Source: Shewanella cyperi
Lineage (GTDB): Bacteria > Pseudomonadota > Gammaproteobacteria > Enterobacterales > Shewanellaceae
Length of the DNA stretch: 64,000 nt
Direction of reading: 5' to 3'
NCBI RefSeq assembly: GCF_017354985.1
Contig: NZ_CP071501.1
Location: forward strand, 1,135,501 to 1,199,500
Shown here: piece by piece, positions 37,927 to 46,554 of the stretch
Layout: the number at the start of each line of letters is the position of its first letter
How positions within the stretch are numbered: the stretch's first letter is position 1
Notes under the pieces: model-generated
What the model was told of the DNA's origin: nothing
Databases searched by the model: none
Seen by the model: the letters and a program-made list of their open reading frames with translations, nothing else
Translations under genes and position numbers: made by a program

Positions 37927-39381
37927 ATGAAGTTTATCGTCAAGCTGTACCCCGAAATCATGATGAAGAGCAAACCGGTAAGAATGCGCTTTACCAAAAT
38001 GCTCGAGTCCAACATACGCAATGTGCTGAAAAAGATCGATGAAGATGCCAAGGTGCAGCGCCAGTGGGACAGGATCATGGTGATGGTGCCCAAGGACAAG
38101 CCGGAGCTGGAATCCGTGTTTGCCGAGCGTCTGGCCTGCATTCCCGGCATCGCCAACGTGGTGCAGGTGGCCGAGTACAGCTTCACCACCATGGATGACA
38201 TCTATCAGCACGCGCTCAAGGTGTATCGCGATGTGCTCAAAGACAAAACCTTCTGCGTCCGGGTCAAGCGCTCCGGTCAGCACGACTTCAACTCCATCGA
38301 GGTGGAGCGCTACGTGGGCGGTGGCCTGAACCAGTTCACCGAGGCCAAGGGCGTTAAGCTCAAAGACCCTGATATTACGGTGAACCTGGAAATCGATCGC
38401 GACAAGCTGTACATGGTCAACCGCCGTATCGAAGGTTTGGGTGGCTTCCCCATGGCGACCCAGGAAGACGTACTGTCGCTGATCTCCGGCGGTTTCGACT
38501 CGGGTGTGGCCAGCTTCCAGTTCATCAAAAAGGGCGCCCGTACCCATTACTGTTTCTTTAACTTGGGCGGCGCCCAGCACGAGATTGGCGTTAAGCAGGT
38601 GGCCTACCACCTGTGGAAGACCTACAGCGAATCACACAAGGTCAAGTTTATCAGCGTGCCCTTCGATCCCGTGGTGACCGAGATCCTGGAGCGTATCGAC
38701 AAGGGCCTGATGGGGGTGATCCTCAAGCGTATGATGATGCGCGCCGCCACCCGGGTGGCCGACCGTATGGGCGTGCAGGCGCTGGTAACAGGTGAGAGCC
38801 TGGGCCAGGTATCGAGCCAGACCCTCACCAACCTGAACGTGATTGACCGCTGTACCGACTTGTTGATCCTCAGGCCGCTTATCACCATGGACAAGCAGGA
38901 CATTATCAACGAAGCCCGCCGTATCGGCACCGAGGACTTTGCCGCCTCCATGCCCGAGTATTGCGGCGTGATCTCCCAGCGCCCCACGGTCAAGGCCGTG
39001 CTGTCCAAGGTGGAAGAGGAGGAACTGAAGTTCTCTGCCGATCTGCTGGACAGGGTGATTGCCGATGCCAAGGCCATCGACATACGCGAGATTGCCGCCA
39101 CCATGGATGCCCAGGTAGCCGAAACCGAAACGGTACAAGCCGTCAGTGGCAACGAGATAGTGGTGGATATCCGCGCCCCCGAGGAAGAGGAAAACAAACC
39201 GCTGGAGCTCGATGGCGTGGAAGTGAAGCATATTCCCTTCTTCAAGCTGGCCACCGCCTTTGCCGATCTCGATCGCAGCAAAACCTATCTGCTGTACTGC
39301 GAGCGCGGGGTGATGAGCAAGCTGCAGGCCCTCTATCTGCAGGAGCAGGGCTTTACCAATATCAAGGTATATCGTCCCTGA
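37927..39381 (+). CDS. thiI: tRNA 4-thiouridine synthase / thiamine thiazole sulfur carrier
   Basis: ThiI puts sulfur on U8 of tRNA and supplies sulfur to thiazole synthesis. The start [10 protein letters not shown] at 37927 is the normal N-terminus. The 484 residues contain a ferredoxin-like and THUMP region (about 1-165), the PP-loop [10 protein letters not shown] near 183 and [14 protein letters not shown]. The C-terminal rhodanese domain is present, with the sulfur-carrying Cys458 in [11 protein letters not shown], so it is the long form that also serves thiamine synthesis. It is transcribed alone, with two hairpins after the stop. Confidence 0.95.
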   Translation: MKFIVKLYPEIMMKSKPVRMRFTKMLESNIRNVLKKIDEDAKVQRQWDRIMVMVPKDKPELESVFAERLACIPGIANVVQVAEYSFTTMDDIYQHALKVYRDVLKDKTFCVRVKRSGQHDFNSIEVERYVGGGLNQFTEAKGVKLKDPDITVNLEIDRDKLYMVNRRIEGLGGFPMATQEDVLSLISGGFDSGVASFQFIKKGARTHYCFFNLGGAQHEIGVKQVAYHLWKTYSESHKVKFISVPFDPVVTEILERIDKGLMGVILKRMMMRAATRVADRMGVQALVTGESLGQVSSQTLTNLNVIDRCTDLLILRPLITMDKQDIINEARRIGTEDFAASMPEYCGVISQRPTVKAVLSKVEEEELKFSADLLDRVIADAKAIDIREIAATMDAQVAETETVQAVSGNEIVVDIRAPEEEENKPLELDGVEVKHIPFFKLATAFADLDRSKTYLLYCERGVMSKLQALYLQEQGFTNIKVYRP

Positions 39382-39408
39382 TATGGGCCCGTAGCCGGGC
39401 CATTCACA

Positions 39409-39460
39409 GCTCAGGGCCTGGCCCTGAGCAATAAAAAAGCCGCTATAAGCGGCTTTTTTA
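39409..39460 (+). terminator. Paired hairpins terminating thiI
   Basis: A perfect stem gctcagggc/gccctgagc with a three-base loop (39409-39429) is followed by a classic terminator: stem agccgct/agcggct with T6 (39433-39460). The second is flanked by A on the other side, so it could also serve the minus-strand gene at 39506. Confidence 0.85.
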
Positions 39461-39505
39461 TTGGCTTGGGTTTATCGCTTGTGCTTACTGCCTGGGACCC
39501 GAACC

Positions 39506-39748
39506 TTATTCGGCCTTGGCCAGCTGCGGTGCTTCTTCGCTGTCGGCTTCACCGGCAATCAGCATGGCACCCATGTCCTGTTGCAGTTGCAGTTGCAGTT
39601 CATCGAAGGAGCGCTCCAGATCGGCGCTGATACTGGCCTGCAGTTCGGCGGTATCAAAGGTTGCTACTGGTTGTTCATCGGCGGCAAAGGCCATATGACT
39701 GAGACTGGCGGCAAGGCCGAGGGCAAGGATAGATTTGAAGTATTTCAT
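39506..39748 (-). CDS. Small secreted protein of unknown function
   Basis: At 80 residues it begins with a clean signal peptide (MKYFKSILALGLAASLSHMAFA) followed by a mature part of about 58 residues. The mature part is acidic and helical, with Gln- and Leu-rich heptads (LERSFDELQLQLQQDM) that could dimerise. I do not recognise the family. The DNA strand shows a local run of ttgcagttgcagttgcag (39580-39599), so part of the Leu/Gln stretch arises from a short triplet-like repeat. It is divergent from gcvA and converges on thiI. Confidence 0.65.
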   Translation of the reverse strand: MKYFKSILALGLAASLSHMAFAADEQPVATFDTAELQASISADLERSFDELQLQLQQDMGAMLIAGEADSEEAPQLAKAE

Positions 39749-39924
39749 GGGACGCCTCCGGGCGAATTTTTCGCTTTGTCAGGCAGTCCCTTCACGTCAT
39801 TTGAGATTGCCCAACCTCATGTTTTCTTGATGCAAAATTTATCCAAAAGGGCTTCCATTAACAAACGATAAAATGTAACAATCAGGATTAGAAAAACTAA
39901 TCAAAAAACGAGAGCTATATCACC

Positions 39925-40836
39925 ATGTCGAGAAGGCTTCCCCCCCTCAACGCGGTCAAGGCATTCGAGGCCGCCGCCCGCCATCTGAGCTTCACCCGCG
40001 CGGCGGAAGAACTGTTTGTGACCCAGGCCGCGGTCAGCCATCAGATCAAGGCCCTTGAGGACTTTCTGGGATTAAAATTATTTCGCCGCAAGAACCGCTC
40101 TTTGCTGCTCACCGAAGAGGGTCAGAGCTACTTTCTCGACATCAAGGATATCTTCACCGATCTGGCCGACGCCACCGACAGGTTGCTGGCACGCAGTGCC
40201 ATTGGTTCGTTGACGGTCAGCATGTCGCCCAGCTTTGCCATCCAGTGGTTGGTGCCACGGCTGGCCAAGTTCAGCGAAAAGAACCCCGAAATTGACGTGC
40301 GCATCAAGGCGGTGGACAGCGAGGTCAGCTCGCTCACCGACGATGTGGACGTGGCCATCTACTATGGTCAGGGCAACTGGCCTGGACTGCGGGCCGATAA
40401 GCTGCGCAACGAGGTGCTGATCCCCGTGTGTTCGCCCTTGTTGCTGCACGGCCCCAAACCGCTGGAAAAGCCGTCCGATCTCAAGCATCACACCCTGCTG
40501 CACGACATGAGCCGCCACGATTGGCAGGCCTGGTTCCGCCAGTGCGGCGTGACAGATGTTAACGTCAACCAGGGCCCTATCTTCAGCCATTCCTCCCTGG
40601 TGCTGCAGGCCGCGGCCCACGGTCAGGGTGTGGCCCTGGGCTACAGTGTGCTGGCAAGGCCCGACATTAAGGCCGGGCGCTTGGTGGTGCCCTTCCAGGA
40701 AGTGCTGGTGAGTAAGGATGCCTATTACCTGGTGTGCCACCAGAACCACGCCGAGCTCGGCAAGATAGTCGCCTTCCGCGAATGGATGCTGGACATGTTT
40801 GCCGAGGAGTCACGCAGTGAACTCTTGCCTGGATAA
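39925..40836 (+). CDS. gcvA: LysR-family regulator of glycine cleavage
   Basis: GcvA activates or represses the glycine cleavage operon according to glycine and purine supply. The 303-residue protein has a LysR helix-turn-helix at residues 18-40 (HLSFTRAAEELFVTQAAVSHQIKALEDFLGLKLFRR). The start MSRRLPPLNAVKAFEAAARHLSF is the typical GcvA opening. The effector domain begins near 90 and ends FREWMLD. The length is normal. No gcvTHP genes are present here, so the target is elsewhere. The stop overlaps the start of the next gene by 20 bases. Confidence 0.9.
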   Translation: MSRRLPPLNAVKAFEAAARHLSFTRAAEELFVTQAAVSHQIKALEDFLGLKLFRRKNRSLLLTEEGQSYFLDIKDIFTDLADATDRLLARSAIGSLTVSMSPSFAIQWLVPRLAKFSEKNPEIDVRIKAVDSEVSSLTDDVDVAIYYGQGNWPGLRADKLRNEVLIPVCSPLLLHGPKPLEKPSDLKHHTLLHDMSRHDWQAWFRQCGVTDVNVNQGPIFSHSSLVLQAAAHGQGVALGYSVLARPDIKAGRLVVPFQEVLVSKDAYYLVCHQNHAELGKIVAFREWMLDMFAEESRSELLPG

Positions 40837-41581
40837 AAGCGCCGCGTTGCCGGACTGGATGCGACTCGACGCGTCCGCTGATGGTTTGCAAGGTGGGCAC
40901 GACACTTTAGTGATCTTCGCCCACGGTGCCGGCGCCGATATGGACTCGGATTTTATGGCGGACATGGCCAAGGGCTTGGCCCAGCGCGGCGTGCCCGTGC
41001 TGAGGTTTAATTTTCCCTATATGCAAAAGCGCCGCCTGGATGGCACACGCCGGCCGCCGGACCGGGCGCCTAAGCTGCTGGACTGCTTTGCCGAGGTACT
41101 GGAGCAGGCCAGCGCGCGCTTCAAGCCCAAGCGGGTGTTTTTGCTTGGCAAGTCCATGGGCGGGCGGATGGCGACGCTGTTTGCTGCAAGAGCAGTTGCT
41201 GCCAGTCCCGTTGCTGCCAGCTCTAAAGCCAGCCCTGAAGCCAGCTCTGCACAGGCGCCAATTGCCGGCGTCATCTGTCTTGGCTATCCCTTTTTACCGC
41301 CCAAGGGCAAGGAGGTGCGCCTCGCCCCTGTGTTAGATTGCCCAGTGCCGCTGCTGATAGTGCAAGGGGAGCGTGACAGCTTTGGTACCCGGGAGCAGGT
41401 GTTGGCGTGGCAGTTGCCGGAAAAAGTGGGCCTGTGCTGGATCCCCGATGGCGATCACAGCCTCAAGCCACGCAAGGCCTCGGGTCACAGCCTCGAAGGC
41501 AATCTGGCCCTGGCCGTGGATGCCTGCATGGCCTTTATTGGAGCTGGGCATGAACAAAGAGCTGAACAAAGAGCTGAATAA
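40817..41581 (+). CDS. Alpha/beta hydrolase of the KANL3/Tex30-like family
   Basis: This 254-residue protein has a GTG start at 40817, placed seven bases after GAGGAG inside gcvA. The fold is seen in TLVIFAHGAGADMDSDFM, the nucleophile elbow GKSMGGRMA, a strand VPLLIVQGERDSFGT with the acid Asp and IPDGDHSLKPRKASG with the His. This set is typical of a small conserved hydrolase family often next to gcvA, of unknown substrate. A stretch of about 15 residues (AVAASPVAASSKASPEASSA) is low-complexity and built from direct repeats. The last residues, EQRAEQRAE, come from the 12 bp repeat shared with the next gene. Confidence 0.8.
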   Translation: MNSCLDKSAALPDWMRLDASADGLQGGHDTLVIFAHGAGADMDSDFMADMAKGLAQRGVPVLRFNFPYMQKRRLDGTRRPPDRAPKLLDCFAEVLEQASARFKPKRVFLLGKSMGGRMATLFAARAVAASPVAASSKASPEASSAQAPIAGVICLGYPFLPPKGKEVRLAPVLDCPVPLLIVQGERDSFGTREQVLAWQLPEKVGLCWIPDGDHSLKPRKASGHSLEGNLALAVDACMAFIGAGHEQRAEQRAE

Positions 41582-41617
41582 AGAAATGAATAAAGAAATG
41601 AATAAAGAGATGAACAG
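41550..41617 (+). repeat. 12 bp tandem repeat read in two frames by overlapping genes
   Basis: From 41551, units tgaacaaagagc (twice), tgaataaagaaa (twice), tgaataaagaga and a decayed tgaacagcggca follow in phase. The hydrolase frame reads the first two as EQRA repeats and stops at the TAA of the third. The DUF423 frame reads all of them as (L/M)NKE repeats. Confidence 0.85.
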
Positions 41618-42002
41618 CGGCATGAATAGAGGCTTGTTTTTGCTGGCCTGCGTCAGCGGTTTTCTTGCGGTGGCCTTTGGTGCCTTCGGCTCCCATGGCC
41701 TCAAACAGTTGGTCTCGGCCGAGATGCTCGGCGTGTTTCACCTGGCGGTGGAGTACCAGTTCTACCACACCTTTGCCCTGATTGCGGTGGCGCTGGCCAG
41801 ACCCTGGGTGGATTCGCCCCTGCTCAACTGGGCGGCGCGGCTGTTTATCGCCGGCATGCTGCTGTTCTGCGGCTCCCTTTATGCTCTGGTGCTCACCGGC
41901 CATAAATGGCTCGGGCCCATCACCCCGCTGGGTGGCCTGTGCCTGCTGGCCGGTTGGTTGCTGCTGGCGGCGGGTGTGTGGCGCAGCCGCGGCGCACAAT
42001 AG
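41550..42002 (+). CDS. ygdD: DUF423 membrane protein (YgdD family)
   Basis: The 150-residue protein has a polar N-terminus of about 25 residues made of MNKE/LNKE repeats, then four hydrophobic helices. The DUF423 signature is GFLAVAFGAFGSHGLK..., followed by FHLAVEYQFYHTFALIAVAL and GSLYALVLTG. Typical YgdD proteins are about 130 residues and start just before the first helix, so the repeat has lengthened this one. GGAG six bases before the ATG at 41550 gives the start. ATGs within the repeat (41586, 41598, 41610 and 41622) could also be used. The molecular role of the family is unknown. It is co-transcribed with the hydrolase. Confidence 0.85.
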   Translation: MNKELNKELNKEMNKEMNKEMNSGMNRGLFLLACVSGFLAVAFGAFGSHGLKQLVSAEMLGVFHLAVEYQFYHTFALIAVALARPWVDSPLLNWAARLFIAGMLLFCGSLYALVLTGHKWLGPITPLGGLCLLAGWLLLAAGVWRSRGAQ

Positions 42003-42011
42003 CACGCCCTG

Positions 42012-42020
42012 TGGTATACT
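42012..42020 (+). promoter_or_regulatory. Extended -10 promoter of rlmM
   Basis: TGGTATACT, an extended -10 form, lies 65 bases before the rlmM start in a short spacer after the DUF423 gene. Confidence 0.4.
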
Positions 42021-42085
42021 CGGCGCCAATTTCTGTTTGTCGGCAAGCACCCTTGCCACACTGCCTGTTATAGGTCTGATATTCA

Positions 42086-43171
42086 ATGAAAAACCTGTTT
42101 TTATTCTGCCGCGCCGGTTATGAAAAAGATTGCGCGGCCGAGATCCAGCAACGGGCCGGAATGCTCAATGTCGGTGGCTTCGTCAAGGCCAACAACAACG
42201 ATGCCTTTGTGGTCTATCAGTGTTTCGATGCCGAGGGCGCCGAACTGCTGGCGCGGGAACTGCTGCTGGACACCCTGATCTTTGCCCGGCAGATGTTTGT
42301 CTGCGGCGACCTTATCCGTGATCTGCCGAGCGACGACAGGGTCAGTCCCCTGGTGGCGGCGCTGGAAGGCGTCAGCCGCGGCGGCGAGCTCAGGGTCGAA
42401 ACCCCGGACACCAACGAGGCCAAGGAACTGTCGGCCTTTTGCCGCAAGTTCACCGTGCCCCTGCGCCAGGCCCTGAAAAAATCCGGCACCCTGCTGGACA
42501 AGGAAAACGCCCGCCGTCCCATAGTGCACGTGTGTTTTGTGGCCCCGGGGCAGGCCTATGCCGGTTACTCGCTGTCGAACAACAGCTCACCCCATTTCGG
42601 TGGCATCCCCAGGCTAAAGTTCCCCGCCGATGCCCCCAGCCGCTCAACCCTGAAGCTCGATGAAGCCTTTATCCACTTCATTCCCAAGGAAGAGCAGGAA
42701 ACCAGGCTGCGCAGCGGCATGAATGCCGTCGATCTCGGTGCCTGCCCCGGCGGCTGGACCTATCAGCTGGTGCGCCGCGGCATGTTTGTCGCCGCCGTGG
42801 ACAACGGCCCCATGAACGACAAGCTGATGGAAACGGGCCAGGTCACCCACCATATGGCCGACGGCTTCCGCTTCGAACCGGCACGCAAGAATGTCTACTG
42901 GTTGGTGTGCGACATGGTGGAAAAGCCCGCCCGCGTCGCCGAGCTGATGGAAGCCTGGGCCATCAATGGCTGGTTCAAGGAAGCCATCTTCAACCTCAAG
43001 CTGCCAATGAAAAGCCGTTACAAGGAAGTGGCCACCATATTGGAAAACATGGCGGCTATTCTGAAGGAAAACGGCGTCGCCGATTTCCAGATGCGCTGCA
43101 AACACCTGTACCACGACAGGGATGAGGTGACGGTCCACCTGTGGTTGCGACCGAATTCACCTTGGAACTGA
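42086..43171 (+). CDS. rlmM: 23S rRNA 2'-O-ribose C2498 methyltransferase
   Basis: RlmM methylates C2498 of 23S rRNA using S-adenosylmethionine. The N-terminal part is a THUMP-like domain ([20 protein letters not shown]). Further signatures are [31 protein letters not shown], the AdoMet motif [25 protein letters not shown] and [10 protein letters not shown], holding the K-D-K type catalytic residues. At 361 residues the length is that of E. coli RlmM. A terminator follows, and with it the conserved chromosomal stretch ends and the accessory island begins. Confidence 0.96.
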   Translation: MKNLFLFCRAGYEKDCAAEIQQRAGMLNVGGFVKANNNDAFVVYQCFDAEGAELLARELLLDTLIFARQMFVCGDLIRDLPSDDRVSPLVAALEGVSRGGELRVETPDTNEAKELSAFCRKFTVPLRQALKKSGTLLDKENARRPIVHVCFVAPGQAYAGYSLSNNSSPHFGGIPRLKFPADAPSRSTLKLDEAFIHFIPKEEQETRLRSGMNAVDLGACPGGWTYQLVRRGMFVAAVDNGPMNDKLMETGQVTHHMADGFRFEPARKNVYWLVCDMVEKPARVAELMEAWAINGWFKEAIFNLKLPMKSRYKEVATILENMAAILKENGVADFQMRCKHLYHDRDEVTVHLWLRPNSPWN

Positions 43172-43174
43172 TAC

Positions 43175-43199
43175 AAAAGGCGCCTTAGGGCGCCTTTTT
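43175..43199 (+). terminator. Rho-independent terminator of rlmM
   Basis: The stem aaaggcgcc/ggcgccttt with loop ttag is followed by a T run. Confidence 0.85.
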
Positions 43200-43243
43200 A
43201 ATGTCCGGAGGGGAGCTGACTTATCCCCAAAACATTTTAGCTG

Positions 43244-43696
43244 CTATTGCTTTATGCCAAGTGTTGAAGCCAATTTTTCGGCATCAATATGTTTTTCAAG
43301 GCCATTAAGCGCTTGCGCGACATTCGGATTGGCAAACAGTTCTTGACCGGCGACTTGGCCAAATACGGAGAACCCTTGTTGAATTGCAAGAGGACCTTCG
43401 TATTGAATGGCTTTTTTTGCCTGAGTAAGACAGGTTTGCGTCATGAGCTTAAAAATCATCTCAGCGGCGGCTTTGTCAGAGGCTTCACGCTGCTCCGGGG
43501 TGATTGAAGCCATGGAGGCTACATCCGGGTGTAATGCCATAGAAGTAAACATCCACTTAACGAGAGTGCTTTTATCTTTTGAAGTGGATGATTCGACCAA
43601 ACAGCGAGAAAGGTCGTCCGAATATACCCCAGCTTGAGAAACGCCAGAGAAGGAAAGGGCGGCTACAAAAATTAATCTATAGAAATTGGTATTCAA
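43244..43696 (-). CDS. Exported protein of unknown function
   Basis: A TTG start at 43696 with AAGGATCT upstream fits best and gives 150 residues beginning NTNFYRLIFVAALSFSGVSQAG, a signal peptide. An ATG/GTG start further up would add a charged stretch. The mature part holds two Cys (SRCLVESSTSKDKSTLVKWMF and TQTCLTQAK) that could form a disulfide, and is mostly helical. I do not know its function. It sits just after the rlmM terminator, on the opposite strand, at the border of the island. Codon use is more AT-rich than that of the core genes. Confidence 0.7.
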   Translation of the reverse strand: MNTNFYRLIFVAALSFSGVSQAGVYSDDLSRCLVESSTSKDKSTLVKWMFTSMALHPDVASMASITPEQREASDKAAAEMIFKLMTQTCLTQAKKAIQYEGPLAIQQGFSVFGQVAGQELFANPNVAQALNGLEKHIDAEKLASTLGIKQ

Positions 43697-43789
43697 TGAA
43701 AGATCCTTAGTTTGTTGATATAACGCCGTCAACAGTGGCCGAGCGTAGCGAGGTCCTGCTAGCTTTGTTGGCGATGCAGATTGACCTTT

Positions 43790-44185
43790 CTATGTTTCGA
43801 ATGACAAGTAAATTAAATAGCATATAGATACAACTGCTGACAAGCCGAACAAAAATAATACTTTTTGCTTTTTAGCATATTGCTCTTCATAGACAATTGT
43901 TCGCTTAAAGTAGAAAGCCAAAAAAGAAAAGAGAATTGCAGTTATAAGAGACGTTGCTAACAAAGCCAATACCAGTGCACCATTTTCTTTGGTAAAGAGC
44001 AGTGATGATAAATAAAAAGTAACGAACGGGAAAAAAACTACATTTAAAGGAGAAAAGCGCATCCAAAGAGAAAAACTAAATTTGTAATCGCATTCAAGAC
44101 AGACTGAAGGCGAAAATGTGTATAGCTCGCTCTCAGTAATATTCACCGATTTACATTTGGGACATTTGCTTTTAAACATATCCAT
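43790..44185 (-). CDS. Zinc-ribbon membrane protein of unknown function
   Basis: The 131-residue protein has an N-terminal zinc ribbon with two Cys pairs, KCPKCKS (8-11) and VCLECDY (29-32). Three hydrophobic helices follow, at about 46-63, 68-90 and 108-127. The order suggests a cytoplasmic metal-binding head on a membrane base. The gene is strongly AT-rich, unlike flanking chromosomal genes, so it was probably acquired. The ends of this gene and the next share a short palindromic spacer (43735-43785), described in the findings. No function is assigned. Confidence 0.7.
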   Translation of the reverse strand: MDMFKSKCPKCKSVNITESELYTFSPSVCLECDYKFSFSLWMRFSPLNVVFFPFVTFYLSSLLFTKENGALVLALLATSLITAILFSFLAFYFKRTIVYEEQYAKKQKVLFLFGLSAVVSICYLIYLSFET

Positions 44186-44307
44186 TATTCTGATAACTCC
44201 TATAGAGACATAACATTTATATCGTACACATGCGCGAGACTTTTGCTTGTTTGCTGTGTCTTTTTATCAAAACTCAAATACGACTGTATAAAAGCACTGT
44301 GTGAGTA

Positions 44308-44960
44308 GCATGGATACCGCACGGGCTGAAGTGATTCCCTTCGTCCCTGAAATTCTTTTTATCTATTTTAATCAGCATCTTGTCAGAGAATGACACACTT
44401 AGGCAAGCGGTATAACTATGTGCGTTTGGCTTTTATAGATAAGGACACGCAATTGCAGAGGGAACGCCCAAAATTGGCACTGCCGGACCAGTGACCGTCC
44501 GAGCCATGGATGGCGAGGGGAGGCTATAGGGACATATTCACGCAGTGTCACGGGTGTGGCAGTGCGAAAGCCCACTGCAAGTGATTAATTGCATCTAATG
44601 CTGGATGTCAGGGCAAAGCACAAGATAGCCGCTGTGCCAGCGGCAAAAAGTCGTGGGCCTCCAGCCCACCCCCGGCCAAAAGGGGCTCAACAGCAAGCCC
44701 CTCTTGGATCACCCTGCCGCCCCCAACCGGAGCCGACAGCTCCTCGGGTTTATGGGCGAAACGGCCAACGCGACAGACTCGCATCCATGCTCGACTGTCG
44801 CTACCTCGGCGTCCTTGCCTCGGTTGTTGCCGTTTCTTGCCCAACACCCTCGGCGGCTCCGAAGGGGGGATTGGTGCGACAGTCCAGCAGTTGAGTGGAG
44901 TTCGGCAACCTTAAAGCTTCTGTTGAAGCCAGAGGGGAACGCCTTGAATTGGCACGAAGA
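44308..44960. repeat. Island repeat, copy A (shortened)
   Basis: This copy shares long stretches with copies B and C. It starts with accgcacgggctgaagtgat (44317-44336) and then has an inverted repeat, ggcactgccgg.. (about 44476) with ..gtgtggcagtgc (44555-44566). The perfect hairpin gccgctg/cagcggc is at 44629-44645, a gtgggc/gcccac hairpin follows, and the copy ends in ccagaggggaacgcc. Copy A lacks about 110 bases present in B and C. Open frames inside are short, fall in inconsistent frames between copies and have no ribosome sites, so I treat it as non-coding. It fills the gap between 44186 and 45027. Confidence 0.7.
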
Positions 44961-45027
44961 CATCATTGGAATCGGCGAGACTGCACATAGAAGGGGCGTA
45001 CAGAATCAGACCCCAAGACTACGCTTG

Positions 45028-45615
45028 TTAGATTGGCACTGTGCTCTGAAAGGACGCTCTTTGCGTCATCAACTGGAACCAGTCGTTTAGGGCGCTGTAT
45101 TTTTCGAACTCAATGAAACCCAGCCTTCTTTTGGCTAAATCAAGGCCGCAGGCAACGGCTATGCTGCCCAAAGACAATTCGTGGCTCAGTTTATGTGAAT
45201 GCTCATTAAGATATTCGACACATCGAATAGCGCGTTGCTGTTCTACTGCCAACAAGTGTTCTGAGATGAGTTCAGGCTGGCGCCGCGCCTCTCGGATCCA
45301 AACGGCAATACTTTCCAGGAAACCAATGCAAAAGCCTTCGAACGCCAGCGCTTGCGAATTATCGCTACTGGCTGTCAACTTGGTATTGGGAGAAACCGAT
45401 TCCAGCATGGCGACCACAATGCGTGTGTCTAAAAATAATTCGCCGTTCATCTGCAATGCCGGGACTTTTCCTAGCGGCCCATATTTCAGCAGCTCACTGT
45501 TTGGGTCTCTTACCGTGACAAACTCGATTTTCACGTCTTCTGACAGGCCTAATTCCTGTATTGCAATTCTTGCTACCCGGGAAAAAGGAGAGTTGTGGGT
45601 TGAGAAGAGTTTCAT
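45028..45615 (-). CDS. Glutathione S-transferase family protein
   Basis: The 195-residue protein has the thioredoxin-like GST N-terminal domain: LFSTHNSPFSRVARIAIQEL (catalytic Ser/Cys position in NSPFSR), YGPLGKVPALQMNGELFLDTRIV (cis-Pro in KVPAL and glutathione contacts in LFLDT). The C-terminal helical domain is FCIGFLESIAVWIREARR..LGSIAVACGLDLAKRRL. GSTs conjugate glutathione to electrophiles. A stress or detoxification role next to the VOC gene is reasonable but inferred. It is in the island, downstream of repeat copy A, in the opposite direction. Confidence 0.85.
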   Translation of the reverse strand: MKLFSTHNSPFSRVARIAIQELGLSEDVKIEFVTVRDPNSELLKYGPLGKVPALQMNGELFLDTRIVVAMLESVSPNTKLTASSDNSQALAFEGFCIGFLESIAVWIREARRQPELISEHLLAVEQQRAIRCVEYLNEHSHKLSHELSLGSIAVACGLDLAKRRLGFIEFEKYSALNDWFQLMTQRASFQSTVPI

Positions 45616-45622
45616 ATCATCC

Positions 45623-45834
45623 TTAATTTAGTGGTATCAGCAGCGATTGAGTGAACGAGGTTCTGCGGCCAAATGCTTGTCTCACAGGACTTGCAGCCGC
45701 CATTTTGATCAATGTCTTGGTAAAGTTTGAGAGGTATTCATTGATAAAGGATTTCGCGATAAAAGATTCTGCGTAGTATGCCGAGCAAGACTGGAAGAGG
45801 CGAGCACGGCACAAGCGAAGATATATTTTTTCAT
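45623..45834 (-). pseudogene. Possible frameshifted small exported protein
   Basis: From the ATG at 45834 a signal-peptide-like start is read (MKKYIFACAVLASSSLA), but that frame runs only 41 codons to a TGA at 45709. The neighbouring frame is open from 45814 to 45623 and continues as a plausible helical mature region (SFIAKSFINEYLSNFTKTLI). A single indel near 45780 would join both. There is no strong ribosome site and no relative that I recognise, so this is tentative. If it is not a gene, the 289 bases between the GST gene and 45905 are empty apart from the hairpin at 45855. Confidence 0.3.
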
Positions 45835-45854
45835 AACAATTTGAATGCGTTAAT

Positions 45855-45896
45855 CACGGGAAAATCACAGCTTCATTCTGCTGTGATTTTCCCGTG
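45855..45896 (-). terminator. Strong hairpin ending the AraC-VOC operon
   Basis: A perfect 17-base stem, cacgggaaaatcacagc with gctgtgattttcccgtg, has an 8-base loop. It begins nine bases after the last gene of the minus-strand operon. No long T run follows, so it may end or stabilise the transcript. Confidence 0.65.
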
Positions 45897-45904
45897 AGCT
45901 GGTT

Positions 45905-46126
45905 TTAGGCAAAAGTGCTGGCTTTCCGTTTGCTGATGTACGGAGCAAAAAACAGATAGAGTCCGGTTGCCAGCATGAAAAACAGCGGGGGCAGTGGCGA
46001 ATATGTTACCCACAACGAGGGCTCTGTCGTATCTAAGGCTCTGGCTGCGAAGTTGGCTATCACGGTCAGGGTAAAAACGATGGACAACCAACGATGGCTT
46101 TGCCGGATCCAGTGATTCCAGTTCAT
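45905..46126 (-). CDS. Small two-helix membrane protein
   Basis: The 73-residue protein has two hydrophobic helices, at about 14-31 and 44-62. The conserved-looking ends are MNWNHWIRQSHRWLSIVFT and a basic ISKRKAS tail. The HRWLSIVF pattern resembles the first helix of PepSY-type membrane proteins. It starts two bases after the VOC gene, so it is translated with it. Such proteins are found next to AraC regulators and glyoxalase-like genes. The function is unknown. Confidence 0.65.
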   Translation of the reverse strand: MNWNHWIRQSHRWLSIVFTLTVIANFAARALDTTEPSLWVTYSPLPPLFFMLATGLYLFFAPYISKRKASTFA

Positions 46127-46128
46127 GG

Positions 46129-46554
46129 CTAACTCCTTGATTGTGACTTTGACGATGTTTCAATCATCTTCCAGCCATTGCCTGACGGATCCCGAAAGCC
46201 GGCATCGACAGTCCCGTATCGTGCCGTTGGGGTCTGGGTAAATTCCACTCCGGATGCACTCATGTGTTCGTAAGCAGATTGGCAGTTATCCACCATCAAC
46301 ACCATAGGTGGCATGGCTCCTTTGGCGACTATTTCATGCAGGGTTTGCGCTGTTTTAACGTCATGCACCGGCGGGCCGGGTTTGATCAAACCGAGTTGGA
46401 AAGAAGGCTGCTTGGGATGCTGAACCGTGAGCCAACGATAGTCTCCATTACGAATATCGGTGTGGATCACGAATCCCAATTTCTCAACATAGAATGAAAC
46501 GGCTTCATCCTGATCCCGCACATACAAGGCTGCCGTGTTTATACCTGTCATCAT
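46129..46554 (-). CDS. VOC (glyoxalase/bleomycin-resistance) family protein
   Basis: The 141-residue protein has the two beta-alpha-beta-beta-beta units of the VOC fold. The first is INTAALYVRDQDEAVSFYVEKLGFVIHTDI and the second is MPPMVLMVDNCQSAYEHMSASGVEF..FRDPSGNGWKMIE. The conserved Phe/Tyr and Asp-Pro-x-Gly-Asn positions are present. Family members bind metals and act as glyoxalases, dioxygenases or drug-binding proteins. Nothing here decides among them. It overlaps the AraC gene by four bases and shares an operon with the small membrane gene. Confidence 0.85.
   Translation of the reverse strand: MMTGINTAALYVRDQDEAVSFYVEKLGFVIHTDIRNGDYRWLTVQHPKQPSFQLGLIKPGPPVHDVKTAQTLHEIVAKGAMPPMVLMVDNCQSAYEHMSASGVEFTQTPTARYGTVDAGFRDPSGNGWKMIETSSKSQSRS

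Noticed and set aside
44589..45090. Short open frames inside repeat copy A, read on both strands
   Set aside because: They overlap each other, have no ribosome sites, and the equivalent frames in copies B and C differ by frame and by multi-residue changes clustered at hairpin loops.
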